Assembly (NCBI GenBank): GCA_046727735.1
Contig: JBKPDF010000008.1
Span: 1 to 64,000 of the forward strand
Reading direction: 5' to 3'
DNA: 64,000 nucleotides
From: AP-16 sp046727735
GTDB taxonomy: Bacteria > Pseudomonadota > Alphaproteobacteria > Rhizobiales > Xanthobacteraceae
Numbering within the stretch: position 1 is the stretch's first letter; each line of letters opens with the position of its first letter. Shown piece by piece: positions 7,570-16,334 of this stretch. The translations under genes and the position numbers were made by a program. The notes below the pieces were generated by a model that saw nothing but the letters and a program-made list of their open reading frames with translations, did not search any database and was not told the origin of the DNA.

Positions 7570-9120
7570 TCAGCTGCAGATCGGGAGCGGTTCGATCGGG
7601 CCGCGCGGCTGCGCGAGCTTGTAGGCGAAATGGGTGCGGCTCGAGGTCGGGCCGCTCGCCGCCGCGAAGCTGCCGAGTCGCTCGACCGAACCATAGCTCG
7701 CCAAGTGCTGCGCCGGCGCCGGGCAGATCGTGACGAACAGGATCGGCTCGGCGGCGGCCGCCGTCAGCGGCCGCGTCAGGTCGAACGTCATGCCGCCCGA
7801 GGGCCAGGCCAGAATCCGCACCGGCTCGTTGCGCAGGTAGTAATAGAGCGCGCCGAGCTGGTTGCGCTCGTCGCCCGCGACGGTCCTGGCCCCGACTTGT
7901 CGCGCGAGCCTGCCGGCCTCCTCGGCAAAGGCGCGCCAGCCGAGCGTGCGCCGGTAGAGGTCGCGCTGGCCCTCCGGCAGGAACGGCAGAGAAATTCTGG
8001 TGGCGAACGCGTCGCCCGCGAGCAACACGAATTGCGCGAGCGCGCCGATCACCACGCTCGCCCGCAACAGGCCCCAGGATTGCCGCCGGGAGAGCACGCC
8101 CGCAGCGAGCACGATCGCGGCGATCGCCGAGGTCGCCGCCCAGTTCGCATAGGCCTTGGTGAAGAACGCAGCCGCGGTGATCAGCGCGAGCGGCGGGATC
8201 GCGAACGCGAGCATCAGCCGGTCGGCACGCGCCGGCGCCGGCGAGCGCACGCGCGCGATCGCGACGAGCAGCACGGCGAACACGATCGGCCCGATCACCG
8301 CGAACTGCGCGAGCAGGAATTCGAGGGCGTTGCCCGGATGCAGGCCGAAGCTCGATTCCGCGTTCACCACGGCGCGCGTGTGCCCGAACGTGACGAAGCC
8401 GTGGCCGAAGTTCCACCAGAGATTCGGAGCGATCAGTACCGTGGCGATCGCGAGCGCAATCCAAAGCTCGGGCCGGCGCAGCAGCTTGCGCGCGTCGGCG
8501 TCGAGCACGGCCGCGAGCGCGACGCCGAGCAAGAAATAGATCATGGCGTATTTGGCCAGCAGCCCGAGCCCGAGCGCGAGGCCGAGCACGATCGTCCACG
8601 TGAGCCGCGCCCGCTCGATGAGCTTCACATAGGCGAGCAGCGCCAGGGCCCAGAACAGCAGCAGCGGCACGTCGGTCGAGATGATGCGGGCCGAGAACAC
8701 CACGCCGGTGCCGAGCGCGGTCAGCATCGCGGCCCAGAACGCCGCACGTCGTCCGTAGAGCGCCGCCGCGATCGCATAGACGACGAGGCTCGTCGCGAAA
8801 TACAGGAGCGGCGCCGGCGCGCGCACGCAGGCTTCGGCGCTGCCGCAGAGCTGGTCGGCGAGCGCGATCGTCCACGCGAGCAGCGGGGGCTTGGAGAAAT
8901 ACCCCCACGCGAGCTCCCGCGACCAGCTCCAATATTGCGCTTCGTCCGGGAAGAGATCGACGACCGAGACGCAGAGCCCGATCAGGCGCAGCAGCGTGAG
9001 CGCGGCGAGGATGGCCAGGAGCGGACCGAGGCGCGATCCCGCTCGAGCTTGCTCCGCGGTCGCCCGGCCGACGACCGAAGGCCGCTCGATCGCGTGGTCA
9101 CGATCGACGACGTCCGCCAA
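7570..9120 (-). CDS. Membrane glycosyltransferase, GT39/ArnT-like
   Basis: A 516-residue integral inner-membrane protein with about ten hydrophobic segments. DLFPDEAQYW (Asp59-Glu60) is the acidic pair in the first periplasmic loop of the PMT/ArnT superfamily, followed by YFSKPPLLAW. These enzymes move a sugar from a polyprenyl phosphate to a glycan or lipid acceptor on the periplasmic face. No ATG is available at the N-terminus; TTG 9120 is the likely start, with GGGA a few bases upstream. The acceptor is unknown, but LPS genes on both sides suggest LPS or lipid A modification. Two further GT39-type genes occur at 12810 and 19944. Confidence 0.8.
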   Translation of the reverse strand: MADVVDRDHAIERPSVVGRATAEQARAGSRLGPLLAILAALTLLRLIGLCVSVVDLFPDEAQYWSWSRELAWGYFSKPPLLAWTIALADQLCGSAEACVRAPAPLLYFATSLVVYAIAAALYGRRAAFWAAMLTALGTGVVFSARIISTDVPLLLFWALALLAYVKLIERARLTWTIVLGLALGLGLLAKYAMIYFLLGVALAAVLDADARKLLRRPELWIALAIATVLIAPNLWWNFGHGFVTFGHTRAVVNAESSFGLHPGNALEFLLAQFAVIGPIVFAVLLVAIARVRSPAPARADRLMLAFAIPPLALITAAAFFTKAYANWAATSAIAAIVLAAGVLSRRQSWGLLRASVVIGALAQFVLLAGDAFATRISLPFLPEGQRDLYRRTLGWRAFAEEAGRLARQVGARTVAGDERNQLGALYYYLRNEPVRILAWPSGGMTFDLTRPLTAAAAEPILFVTICPAPAQHLASYGSVERLGSFAAASGPTSSRTHFAYKLAQPRGPIEPLPICS

Positions 9121-9157
9121 TGTCCCGTCCCCTCACCGATCCGCCTGCCTGCGCGTG

Positions 9158-9224
9158 TCGTTTTCGAAAGCGGACCAACGCCACGCGCTTCCCCACCCCC
9201 CGCACAGGCGGGGAGATGGGAAGC
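9158..9224. repeat. Half copy of family A repeat
   Basis: GTTTTCGAAAGCGGACCAACG followed by CGCGCTTCCCCACC and a CCCGCACAGGCGGGGA hairpin matches the left end of family A. The right half is absent. It occupies the gap between the divergent GT39 and lptF genes. Confidence 0.7.
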
Positions 9225-9287
9225 CGCGACAGCGCCGGGGATTTACGCTAAACGGGGCGGCCGGAACAGCCCCCCGGCCCACCGCCC

Positions 9288-10454
9288 ATGCCGAGCTCGA
9301 TCGATCGCTACATTTTCCGCACCACGTTCGGTGCCTTCCTGCTGATCCTGCTCAGCCTGACGGGGATCATCTGGATCACCCACGCGCTGCGCGAGATCGA
9401 TCTCATCACCAACCAGGGCCAGACCATCCTGGTGTTCTTGGGCATCACCGGCCTGCTCATTCCGATTCTCGCGCAGGTGATCGCCCCGATCGCCTTCGTG
9501 ATCGCGGTCATCTATGCGATCGACAAGCTCAACGGCGACGCCGAGCTCGTGGTCATGAACGCGGCCGGCATGTCGCCATGGCGGCTGTTCCGGCCGTTCC
9601 TGGCGGCCGGCATCGTGGTGTCGCTGCTCGTCGGCTTCATCAGCGCCTATCTGTCGCCGAGCCTGCAGCGCGAATTGCGCGACCGCGCGACGCGCGTCCG
9701 CACCGATCTGGTGACCAACATCGTTCAGCCCGGCCGCTTCCTGACGATCGAAGGCGGGCTCACGTTTCACATCCGCGAGCGCAAGGTGAACGGCGAGCTC
9801 TCCGGGATCATGATCGACGACCGCAGGAACCCGGAGCTGCGCTCGACCTTTCTCGCCGAGCAGGGCTCGATCGTGAAGAAGGACGGCGGCACGTTCCTGC
9901 TGCTCGACAACGGCAGCATCCAGCGGCTCGAGCGCGGCCGCGCCGAGCCGCGCATCGTGCTGTTCGACCGCTATGCCTTCGACTTGTCGCGCTTCACCAA
10001 CGACGCCCCCACGCAGGTGGCGAACCGCCCGGCGCGCGAGCGCTATCTGTGGGATCTGTGGGCTGCCGGCCGCGACGATCCGCTGGTCAAGGCCCAGCCG
10101 GGGCATTTCCGCGCCGACCTCCACGAACGGCTGCTGGCGGCGATCTATCCGCTCGTCTTCGTGGTGATCGCGTTCGCGGCGATCGGCGGGCCGCGCACCA
10201 CGCGGCAGAGCCGGGGCTTCGCGGTGGCGCTCGCGGTCGGCGGCGTAGCGCTCGTGCGCATGATCGGCTTTGCGGCGATCGTGCTCGCGATCCAGACCCG
10301 CGCGGCGCTGGTCGTGCTCTACGGCTCGGTGATCCTCGCCTGCGCGCTCGGCGCCTGGGCGATCCGGCGCGGCGTGACGATCGAGCCGCCGGCCGCGCTG
10401 ACCAATCTGTTGACGGCGATTTCCGCGCGTCTCGCTCGCGAAGCGGCGGCGTGA
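9288..10454 (+). CDS. lptF: LPS export ABC transporter permease LptF
   Basis: A 388-residue inner-membrane protein of the LptF/LptG (YjgP/YjgQ) family. Two hydrophobic helices at each end (for example FGAFLLILLSLTGIIWITHA and LVFVVIAFAAIGGP) flank a periplasmic beta-jellyroll domain of about 170 residues that passes LPS to LptC. NAAGMSPWRLFRPFL after the third helix is the cytoplasmic coupling segment that contacts LptB. The N-terminus DRYIFRTTFGAFL is typical of LptF rather than LptG. Its partner lptG usually follows directly in related bacteria but is not here; a palindromic repeat and a convergent GT9 gene follow. Confidence 0.88.
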   Translation: MPSSIDRYIFRTTFGAFLLILLSLTGIIWITHALREIDLITNQGQTILVFLGITGLLIPILAQVIAPIAFVIAVIYAIDKLNGDAELVVMNAAGMSPWRLFRPFLAAGIVVSLLVGFISAYLSPSLQRELRDRATRVRTDLVTNIVQPGRFLTIEGGLTFHIRERKVNGELSGIMIDDRRNPELRSTFLAEQGSIVKKDGGTFLLLDNGSIQRLERGRAEPRIVLFDRYAFDLSRFTNDAPTQVANRPARERYLWDLWAAGRDDPLVKAQPGHFRADLHERLLAAIYPLVFVVIAFAAIGGPRTTRQSRGFAVALAVGGVALVRMIGFAAIVLAIQTRAALVVLYGSVILACALGAWAIRRGVTIEPPAALTNLLTAISARLAREAAA

Positions 10455-10484
10455 AACTGCGCCTTTTATCGAGGACTCGCATCT

Positions 10485-10608
10485 CGTCATTCCGGTCGAG
10501 CGGGAAGCGCGAGAGCCGGAATCCATGCACACGGACAGCGATCGGTGGTCATGGGTCCCGGCTCGCGCTCCCCCGGATCAAGTCCGGGGTCGCGTGGCCG
10601 GGACGACG
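10485..10608. repeat. Family B palindromic repeat, diverged copy
   Basis: It starts CGTCATTCCGGTCGAGCGGG, contains GCGATCGGTGGTCATGGGTC and ends GGCCGGGACGACG. It also carries CCCCCGGATCAAGTCCGGGG, a second hairpin. It lies between the convergent lptF and GT9 genes and encodes the last 20 or so residues of the GT9 protein. Confidence 0.8.
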
Positions 10609-11616
10609 GCGCGCGCTATCCGCAGTCAAGATCGCTTCGACCGCGGCCGTGACCGTCTCGACCGGAATGTGGTCCATCCTCTCGCCGCCGAATTCCCGGG
10701 CCCAGACCGTCTTGCGCAGCGGGGCGAACGGCGCCCAGCGGCGCGGATCGGTCGGCCCGAACAGGCTGACGATCGGCCGGCCCGCCGCCCCGAACAGATG
10801 ACCGGTGCCGCTGTCGTTGGCTACGACGGCAGCGAGGCGCTTGGCGATCGCGATCGTGAAATCGAACGGGCCGCTGCCGGCCGACGTTCGCGTCAAGTCG
10901 ACGCTCGCGCGGGCCGGGACTGCGACGCAAATCTCCGCGGCGCGGTCGATCTCGCGCGGACCGAGCAGCACGACCGGACAAATGCCGCGCGCGGCAAGCG
11001 CGGAGGCGAGCGCGGCGTATTTTGCGACGGGCCAGTTCTTGCGCGCGACGCGGCTGCCGATGCCGAGCCCGACATAGACCGGGCCTTCCGGCAGCGCGTC
11101 GCGGGCGGCGTCCGCCGCTGCGGACGTCGGCTCGAGCTCGCCTGCGCCGTCGGCGGCGGGCCCGAGTGCCGCCAGCGCCAGCGAGAGCGCCCGCTCGCCG
11201 ATGTGCCGCGGCCGGATCCAACGCCCCGGCGGCCGCGCGTCGCTCAGGAAATAGCCGGGCAGGCAGCAGAAGAATTGCTCGTGCGCGAGCATCCGGCGCG
11301 CCAGCCAGACATTGGCCATGCGGCTGCGCGTGTCGAAGATCGCGGAGAAACCCGGGAATTCCCGCAGCCGCCGCGCCGCCTCGCGCAGCGGCTTGCCGAG
11401 CCTCGCATGCTCGCGGACGACCGCGAGCTCGCCCGGCATGAACTGCCGCAGCGGCCCGGCCATGTCGGTCTCGTGGGTCGAGATCCACCAGATCGGCCGG
11501 TTCGGAAAGCCGCGCGCGATCGCCCGCAACAGCGGCAGCTTCAACAGCACGTCGCCGAGCCCCTCGCGGTCGACCAGGACCGCGATGGCGTTCGTCGTCG
11601 CGGCTGATGAAGTCAC
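10549..11616 (-). CDS. Glycosyltransferase family 9 (heptosyltransferase-like)
   Basis: A 355-residue GT-B enzyme of the heptosyltransferase family. The N-terminus IAVLVDREGLGDVLLKLPLL is the GT9 acceptor-side loop. ANDSGTGHLFGAAGRPIVSLFGPTDP carries the ADP-heptose-binding signature, split here into ANDSGTGHLFGAA and VSLFGPTDP. It lacks the Cys-rich tail of the WaaC- and WaaF-like proteins elsewhere in this window, so it is a third, different GT9. GTG 11616 is the start used; no strong ribosome-binding site is seen. The C-terminal tail (HATPDLIRGSASRDP) is encoded by the family B repeat and is probably not native. Confidence 0.8.
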   Translation of the reverse strand: MTSSAATTNAIAVLVDREGLGDVLLKLPLLRAIARGFPNRPIWWISTHETDMAGPLRQFMPGELAVVREHARLGKPLREAARRLREFPGFSAIFDTRSRMANVWLARRMLAHEQFFCCLPGYFLSDARPPGRWIRPRHIGERALSLALAALGPAADGAGELEPTSAAADAARDALPEGPVYVGLGIGSRVARKNWPVAKYAALASALAARGICPVVLLGPREIDRAAEICVAVPARASVDLTRTSAGSGPFDFTIAIAKRLAAVVANDSGTGHLFGAAGRPIVSLFGPTDPRRWAPFAPLRKTVWAREFGGERMDHIPVETVTAAVEAILTADSARRRPGHATPDLIRGSASRDP

Positions 11617-11640
11617 GGCAGGGCCGGTCCGGTCATGCGC

Positions 11641-12726
11641 TCAGGACGAAGGAGCATCGAGCACCGACCGGTAGAGGGAAAAACGGTCGCCCAGCAGCGC
11701 GGCCTCGAAACGGCCCGCCTGCTCCGACCAGCTGATGCCCTGCTGGTGCCGCAGCGCCGCCTCGTGCTGGCGACGCCACAGCGCATCATCGGTCAGGATC
11801 GCGGCCGCCGCATCGGCAAAGCGCGCAGGGTCGGCGTGATGGAAGCCGGTGACGCCGTCGATTACCCGCTCGGGCAGCACCGCGACCGGCGCGATCACCG
11901 CCGGCACGCCCAGCGCCTGCGCTTCGGCAAGCGACAGGCAGAACGCCTCGACCTTGTGGCCGAGATAGAGCATGACGCGGGAGGAGCGGAACGCATCGAT
12001 CAGCTCCTGCCGACTGCCGGCCGGGTGTACGCGCACGGACTGCTGCGCGGCGGGCGGAACCCCATCCGGAAGCAGGGAGCCGCACCAGAGTTTCCAGGCA
12101 TCCTCGCCGGGCTTGATGCCATAGAGCCCATAGACATCGAGCACCGCGTCGGGCACCCGCGGCAGGATGCGGTCGAGCCAGATCTCGACGAGCTCGCGCA
12201 GCTTGCGCCGCGGGTTCGAGGCGAAGATCGCGCGCCGGGCGGGCGCCGCCGGCAAAGCCGGATGTCCCCGCACGTCGTCGGGCAGGCCGTGCGGGATGAC
12301 GACGTGCGGCTCGCGCCGCGGCAGAAACGGCGAGTAGATGCGCACCTGATGCAAGCTGATCAACACCGGGATCGGCCGATACCACCACACGCGCCAGATC
12401 TGCTTGTAGTGCTTGAGATGGTTGGGCTGCCACGCCACCCAAATCGCGCGGCGCTTGGGCTTGCGCACGAAGCGCAGCAGCCGGGGATGCTGGACCGCGA
12501 CGTAAAGATCGCAGGTCTCGGGCCGCGCACCGGCGAGCGGCCGCCAATGCACGCCCTCGTGCTCGATCGGTGCGTTGCAGTTGGTGTGGACGGTCACTTC
12601 ATGTCCGCGCCGCGCGAGCGCGCGCGCCATGCGGATCACCGAGGATTCCGTCCCGCCGAGCGGGCGCGCCTCGAGATCGCGGCCGTCATAGCGTTCGGTA
12701 CTGTCCGCGATGATGATGCTCGCCAT
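11641..12726 (-). CDS. Glycosyltransferase family 4-type protein
   Basis: A 361-residue cytosolic GT-B transferase. ATG 12726 is chosen because MASIIIADSTERYDGRDLEA then ARPLGGTESSVIRMARALARR is a normal N-terminal Rossmann start with a GGTE loop for the acceptor side. The C-terminal half has IFASNPRRKLRELVEIWL and YLGHKVEAFCLSLAEAQALG, the nucleotide-sugar-binding E-x7-E-like region. Donor and acceptor are not identifiable. It sits upstream of the GT9 gene on the same strand, 24 bases apart, so the pair probably forms a two-gene LPS core or O-chain operon. Confidence 0.75.
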   Translation of the reverse strand: MASIIIADSTERYDGRDLEARPLGGTESSVIRMARALARRGHEVTVHTNCNAPIEHEGVHWRPLAGARPETCDLYVAVQHPRLLRFVRKPKRRAIWVAWQPNHLKHYKQIWRVWWYRPIPVLISLHQVRIYSPFLPRREPHVVIPHGLPDDVRGHPALPAAPARRAIFASNPRRKLRELVEIWLDRILPRVPDAVLDVYGLYGIKPGEDAWKLWCGSLLPDGVPPAAQQSVRVHPAGSRQELIDAFRSSRVMLYLGHKVEAFCLSLAEAQALGVPAVIAPVAVLPERVIDGVTGFHHADPARFADAAAAILTDDALWRRQHEAALRHQQGISWSEQAGRFEAALLGDRFSLYRSVLDAPSS

Positions 12727-12809
12727 GGGAAATTTTCCGCCCGGTAGGGATGCGGAAACCTCGGAAGTTGCGGCCGCGCTGCGATTGCGCCGTCGCGCCG
12801 GATGCGCGC

Positions 12810-14351
12810 CTAGAATTGCGGCGGGACCGTGATGATCGCGTAGCGCTCGGGCTTCCCGGTCACGCCGAAATAGCTGCGCGCGAGCTCGACCTCGATGCGA
12901 TCGCCCCGCGGCAGCCGGGCCGCGAGCGCATCGGCGGCGTTCACGCAGGCGGCATCTTCGACCCCGCACACGAGCGCGATCCCCTCTCGGGCGATGCGCT
13001 CATCCGTCGCCCACGGCGTCTCGCGCCGGTCGAGCAGGTCGAGGGTGGAGGGCCGGTCGGACAGATAGAACACGACCCCGTTGCCCAGATTGGTGTCGCT
13101 GCCGACGAGCCCCATGGGCCGCGGCGTCGCCGCGCGCCAGGCGTGGTCGACCGCCGCGGCGAGCAACCGATAGTGCACGGCGTGATGCGGAACGCCGCGG
13201 CGGTGGATCACATAGGCGATCGCCGGCGCGGCGAGCGTCGCCACGACGGGCACGGCGATCGCGGCGCCGAGCAGCAACGGCAGCGCGCCGCGGCGCAGAT
13301 GCAAGAGCGGCGAGGACAAGAGCACGACCGGGAGCAGGGTGGCGGCCGACATCAGCCACAGCGAGGTGATCAGCACTTGCGCCGCCACACCGAGCGCGAT
13401 GGCGACGAGGAGCGGAGCCCAGAACGCGAGCGCCGCCAACCGCCGGTGCGCGGTCGAGGGCCACAGCGTGTCGCGCAGCGCCGCGCCATCGGGCAACGTG
13501 GCCGCGGCGGCGAGCACGATCGGGGCCGCCATGTAGGCGGCGCCGCCCGCGAGGAACCGGGCGCCGCCGGCGAGCGTGTCGAGGATGCCGCGCGCCGGAT
13601 GCTTGTCGAGCGCATAGTCGAACGGCGAGGAACCGTGGGTGAGCAGCCAGTAAACATGCGGCGAGAGCACGAGCGCGCCCGCCGCGACCGTGATCCACGG
13701 CGCCGCCGAGCGGAAATAGCCGCGCCGGCGCGGATCCGCGAGCGCGGCGATGCCTAGGCCCGCGAGCAGCACGATCGACCAATATTTGCCGAGCATCGCC
13801 GCGGCAGCCGCCACCCCCGCGAGCGCCGCCGCGAGCGGATCGCGCTCCTCGAACGAGCGCACGAAGAACAACGTCGTCGCCGCCCACAGCGGGATGAGCA
13901 CGGTGTTGGCGTTGAACTTCAGCGCGTGGAAATTGAAGAACGGTACGAGCGTCAGGAGCGCGAGCCCCGCGGCGCGCTTCTCGCCGTCGAGCCAGCGCGC
14001 GGAAAGCTTCCAGGCGATCCACAGCGCCGCGCCCGCGAGCGTCATGGCGAGCAAGTAATAGGCCCAATCGGCGAGCGGGAAGACCGCGAACCAGGCTTTC
14101 ACCACCCAGGCCGAGAGCGGCGGGTGCTTGCTGTAGCCCCACGCCGGCTCGCGCGACCACGCGACCGCCTCGCCCATGTCGAAATGCACGTCCTGGCTCC
14201 CCTTTGCGATGAAGCCGTAGAGCGTCCACACCGCGACGTACGCGACGAGCAATTGCGCCGCGGTACGCTCGCGGCGGGCCGGATCGGTGAGCGCGGCGGC
14301 GAGCCGGTCGAGCGGACCGAGCACGACGCCCCTTGGAGCGGCAATCGTCAT
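12810..14351 (-). CDS. Membrane glycosyltransferase, GT39-like
   Basis: A 513-residue integral membrane protein, second of three GT39-type enzymes here. About ten hydrophobic segments follow a 35-residue cytoplasmic N-terminus. HFDMGEAVAW (Asp58, Glu61) takes the place of the DE pair, and WGYSKHPPLSAW is the family's second signature. It would use a polyprenyl-phosphate sugar donor at the periplasmic face. Its ATG (14351-14349) overlaps the TGA of an 11-residue remnant of a substrate-binding gene, so it sits directly at the end of the tandem substrate-binding array. The acceptor is unknown. Confidence 0.78.
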   Translation of the reverse strand: MTIAAPRGVVLGPLDRLAAALTDPARRERTAAQLLVAYVAVWTLYGFIAKGSQDVHFDMGEAVAWSREPAWGYSKHPPLSAWVVKAWFAVFPLADWAYYLLAMTLAGAALWIAWKLSARWLDGEKRAAGLALLTLVPFFNFHALKFNANTVLIPLWAATTLFFVRSFEERDPLAAALAGVAAAAAMLGKYWSIVLLAGLGIAALADPRRRGYFRSAAPWITVAAGALVLSPHVYWLLTHGSSPFDYALDKHPARGILDTLAGGARFLAGGAAYMAAPIVLAAAATLPDGAALRDTLWPSTAHRRLAALAFWAPLLVAIALGVAAQVLITSLWLMSAATLLPVVLLSSPLLHLRRGALPLLLGAAIAVPVVATLAAPAIAYVIHRRGVPHHAVHYRLLAAAVDHAWRAATPRPMGLVGSDTNLGNGVVFYLSDRPSTLDLLDRRETPWATDERIAREGIALVCGVEDAACVNAADALAARLPRGDRIEVELARSYFGVTGKPERYAIITVPPQF

Positions 14352-14383
14352 CGCCGGCCTCGTACGAACTCCCGCCGCCTCAT
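14348..14383 (-). pseudogene. N-terminal remnant of an ABC_sub_bind gene (MRRREF fragment)
   Basis: ATG overlaps the TGA of the substrate-binding gene above it, then MRRREFVRGRR and a stop. MRRREF is the conserved N-terminus of this protein family, so this is the first six codons of a further tandem member cut off by recombination with sequence just upstream of the GT39 gene. Confidence 0.65.
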
Positions 14384-15366
14384 TCGATCACCTCGTCGGC
14401 GCGGGCGAGCAGCGAAGGCGGCACAGTCAGGCCGAGGGATTTTGCAGTCCTGAGATTGATGACGAGGTCGAACTTGTCGGCGGCCTGCACCGGAAGCTCG
14501 GCCGGCTTTGCCCCTCGCAATATGCGATCCACGTAGTCGGCTGCCCGTCGGACTAGCTCCGGCGCATCGATGCCGTAGGCGATCAAGCCGCCCGCCTCGG
14601 CGTGTGCGCGGAAGGGGTGAATGCTTGGCAGCCCGTATTTGCGCGTGAGTGCGAGGATGAGGTTGAGGTGAAGCTCGGTGACCGCATGCGGGAGCACGAT
14701 TATGCCGCCGTTGGGCCTCGCGGAAACTGCGGCGATTGCACCGTCGACATCGTGAGCGTCGTGAATACCGGCGACTGACGCAGCGAGGCCGAGCCTCGGC
14801 GCCGCAGATTGAGCTTCGCGCGCCATGGCGGAGTGGGCGGCGGTTTCGGGATGCATCAGAATGGTCACATGCGTGACATTCGGCGCGATCTCTTGCAGCA
14901 TCTGCAGCCATTTGCTCCCCATCGATGCCTCGAAATTCGTGAAGCCCGTAATGTTCCCGCCGGGGTGGGCAAGGCTCGAAATGAACCCGCTGTTGACGGG
15001 CTCGGCGACGTGAACGAACACGATGGGCAAGTCCGCCGCAACCGGCCGCAAGGCGGCAAGCGCCGAATTGCTCTGTACGAGCATCACGTCGGGCGCGAGC
15101 CCTACGAGCTCTTTGGCATAATCCTGCATGAGCCCGGGCTCGCTGTTGGCCCATCGTATCTCGACACGCAGGTTGCTGCCTTCGATCCAGCCGAGGCTGC
15201 TCAGACGCTGGAGAAAAGCGTTGTAACCAGCGACATTCTGCGCAGATCGGGCCGGGCCCATCAGGACGGAAAGGGTCCGTACCTGTCTTGCCTGCTGAGC
15301 AAACGCGCAAACCGCCCACACCAAAGCCGTGCCGCAGGCAAGCGCCGCGAATTCCCGCCGCCTCAT
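14380..15366 (-). CDS. ABC transporter substrate-binding protein (ABC_sub_bind), tandem copy 1
   Basis: A 328-residue periplasmic binding protein of the PF04392 type. MRRREFAALACGTALVWAVC is the signal peptide, with two arginines before the hydrophobic stretch and processing near FAQQ. SLAHPGGNITGFTNFE in the middle and the end LGLTVPPSLLARADEVIE are family signatures. Its ATG overlaps the TGA of tandem copy 2 (ATGA). No permease or ATPase gene is nearby, so it is an orphan binding protein; the ligand is not predictable. It is one of three intact tandem members at 14.4-17.3 kb, which are only moderately similar to each other. Confidence 0.85.
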   Translation of the reverse strand: MRRREFAALACGTALVWAVCAFAQQARQVRTLSVLMGPARSAQNVAGYNAFLQRLSSLGWIEGSNLRVEIRWANSEPGLMQDYAKELVGLAPDVMLVQSNSALAALRPVAADLPIVFVHVAEPVNSGFISSLAHPGGNITGFTNFEASMGSKWLQMLQEIAPNVTHVTILMHPETAAHSAMAREAQSAAPRLGLAASVAGIHDAHDVDGAIAAVSARPNGGIIVLPHAVTELHLNLILALTRKYGLPSIHPFRAHAEAGGLIAYGIDAPELVRRAADYVDRILRGAKPAELPVQAADKFDLVINLRTAKSLGLTVPPSLLARADEVIE

Positions 15367-16334
15367 TCGATCACCTCGTCGGCGCGCAGCAGGATCGCGG
15401 GCGGGATGGTCACACCGATCGCCCGCGCCGTCTTGAGGTTCACGATCAGCTTCCAACGTGCCGGCGTTTCCAGCGGCAGGTCGCCGGCCTTGGCGCCTTT
15501 GAGGATCTTGTCGATGAACCCGGCGGCGATGGGCGCGAGTTCCGCCAGATCAGGCCCATAAGACATCAGCGCTCCATCCCGAGCAGCCGGCGGGAACTCG
15601 AAAATCGAAGGCAGCCGGTTGGCCCGCAGGAACTCGAAAACAGCCCCTTCGCGCAGACGGGTCAGCGCGTCACTGACCATGAAGACACCATCGGGGCGAT
15701 CACGTCGCATCGTCTCGAAGGTCTTCTCGAAGTCGTCAAGCTGGCGGATCGGGAGCGACATCAGCGATAGACCAAGTCCCGGTGCTGCGGCTTCCGCCTC
15801 TGCGGAACGCAGCGACATTGCGCGGTCGCCGGCGTTCCAGATGATGGCAACACGAGCGAGTCCCGGAATGGCCTCCTTGAAGAGCTGCATTCGCTTGCCC
15901 GTAAGCTCGGTCGACAGCTCGGTGACCCCCGTTATGTTTCCGCCCGGATGTGCAACGTTGAGAACGAGACCCGTGGCGACCGGATCGCCAGCGCCCCACA
16001 AGACGACAGGGATCGTCGAAGTTGCCTTCTTCGCGGCTTCTGCCGCGGGACCTCCCGCGGTGACGATGAGATCGACCTTGAGCCGGACGAGTTCTTCGGC
16101 CAACGTCTGCATTCGATCGGCGTCTCCGCCGGCATAGCGAGCTTCGTAAACGAGGTTGCGGCCTTCGATGTAACCAAGATCGCGCAACGCCTGCCGGAGA
16201 TCTGCTTCGCTCGGCCGCTGCACCAAGCTCAGTATGCCAATCCGGTAGGTTCTTGGTGCCGTCTGTGCCCTCGCGAGCATCGGCACTGCCATCCCGGCGC
16301 CACCGAATAGAATCATGAACTCCCGCCGCCTCAT
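15363..16334 (-). CDS. ABC transporter substrate-binding protein (ABC_sub_bind), tandem copy 2
   Basis: A 323-residue periplasmic binding protein. Signal peptide MRRREFMILFGGAGMAVPML is cleaved near ARAQ. Diagnostic segments are LRDLGYIEGRNLVYEARYAG, NVAHPGGNITGVTELSTEL and the C-terminal IGVTIPPAILLRADEVIE. It starts and ends in ATGA overlaps with the flanking copies, so the three are translationally coupled. The core differs clearly from copies 1 and 3, so ligands may differ. No transporter partners are encoded nearby. Confidence 0.86.
   Translation of the reverse strand: MRRREFMILFGGAGMAVPMLARAQTAPRTYRIGILSLVQRPSEADLRQALRDLGYIEGRNLVYEARYAGGDADRMQTLAEELVRLKVDLIVTAGGPAAEAAKKATSTIPVVLWGAGDPVATGLVLNVAHPGGNITGVTELSTELTGKRMQLFKEAIPGLARVAIIWNAGDRAMSLRSAEAEAAAPGLGLSLMSLPIRQLDDFEKTFETMRRDRPDGVFMVSDALTRLREGAVFEFLRANRLPSIFEFPPAARDGALMSYGPDLAELAPIAAGFIDKILKGAKAGDLPLETPARWKLIVNLKTARAIGVTIPPAILLRADEVIE

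Noticed and set aside
7570..8932. Possible long N-terminal extension of the toxin fragment
   Set aside because: The frame is open upstream only because it shadows the GT39 gene; the translation is Arg/Ala-rich without domains, so the toxin piece is limited to about 7292-7564.
7150..9345. 731-codon plus-strand frame over the toxin tip and GT39 gene
   Set aside because: Antisense low-complexity translation rich in Arg and Glu; the minus-strand genes have real motifs.
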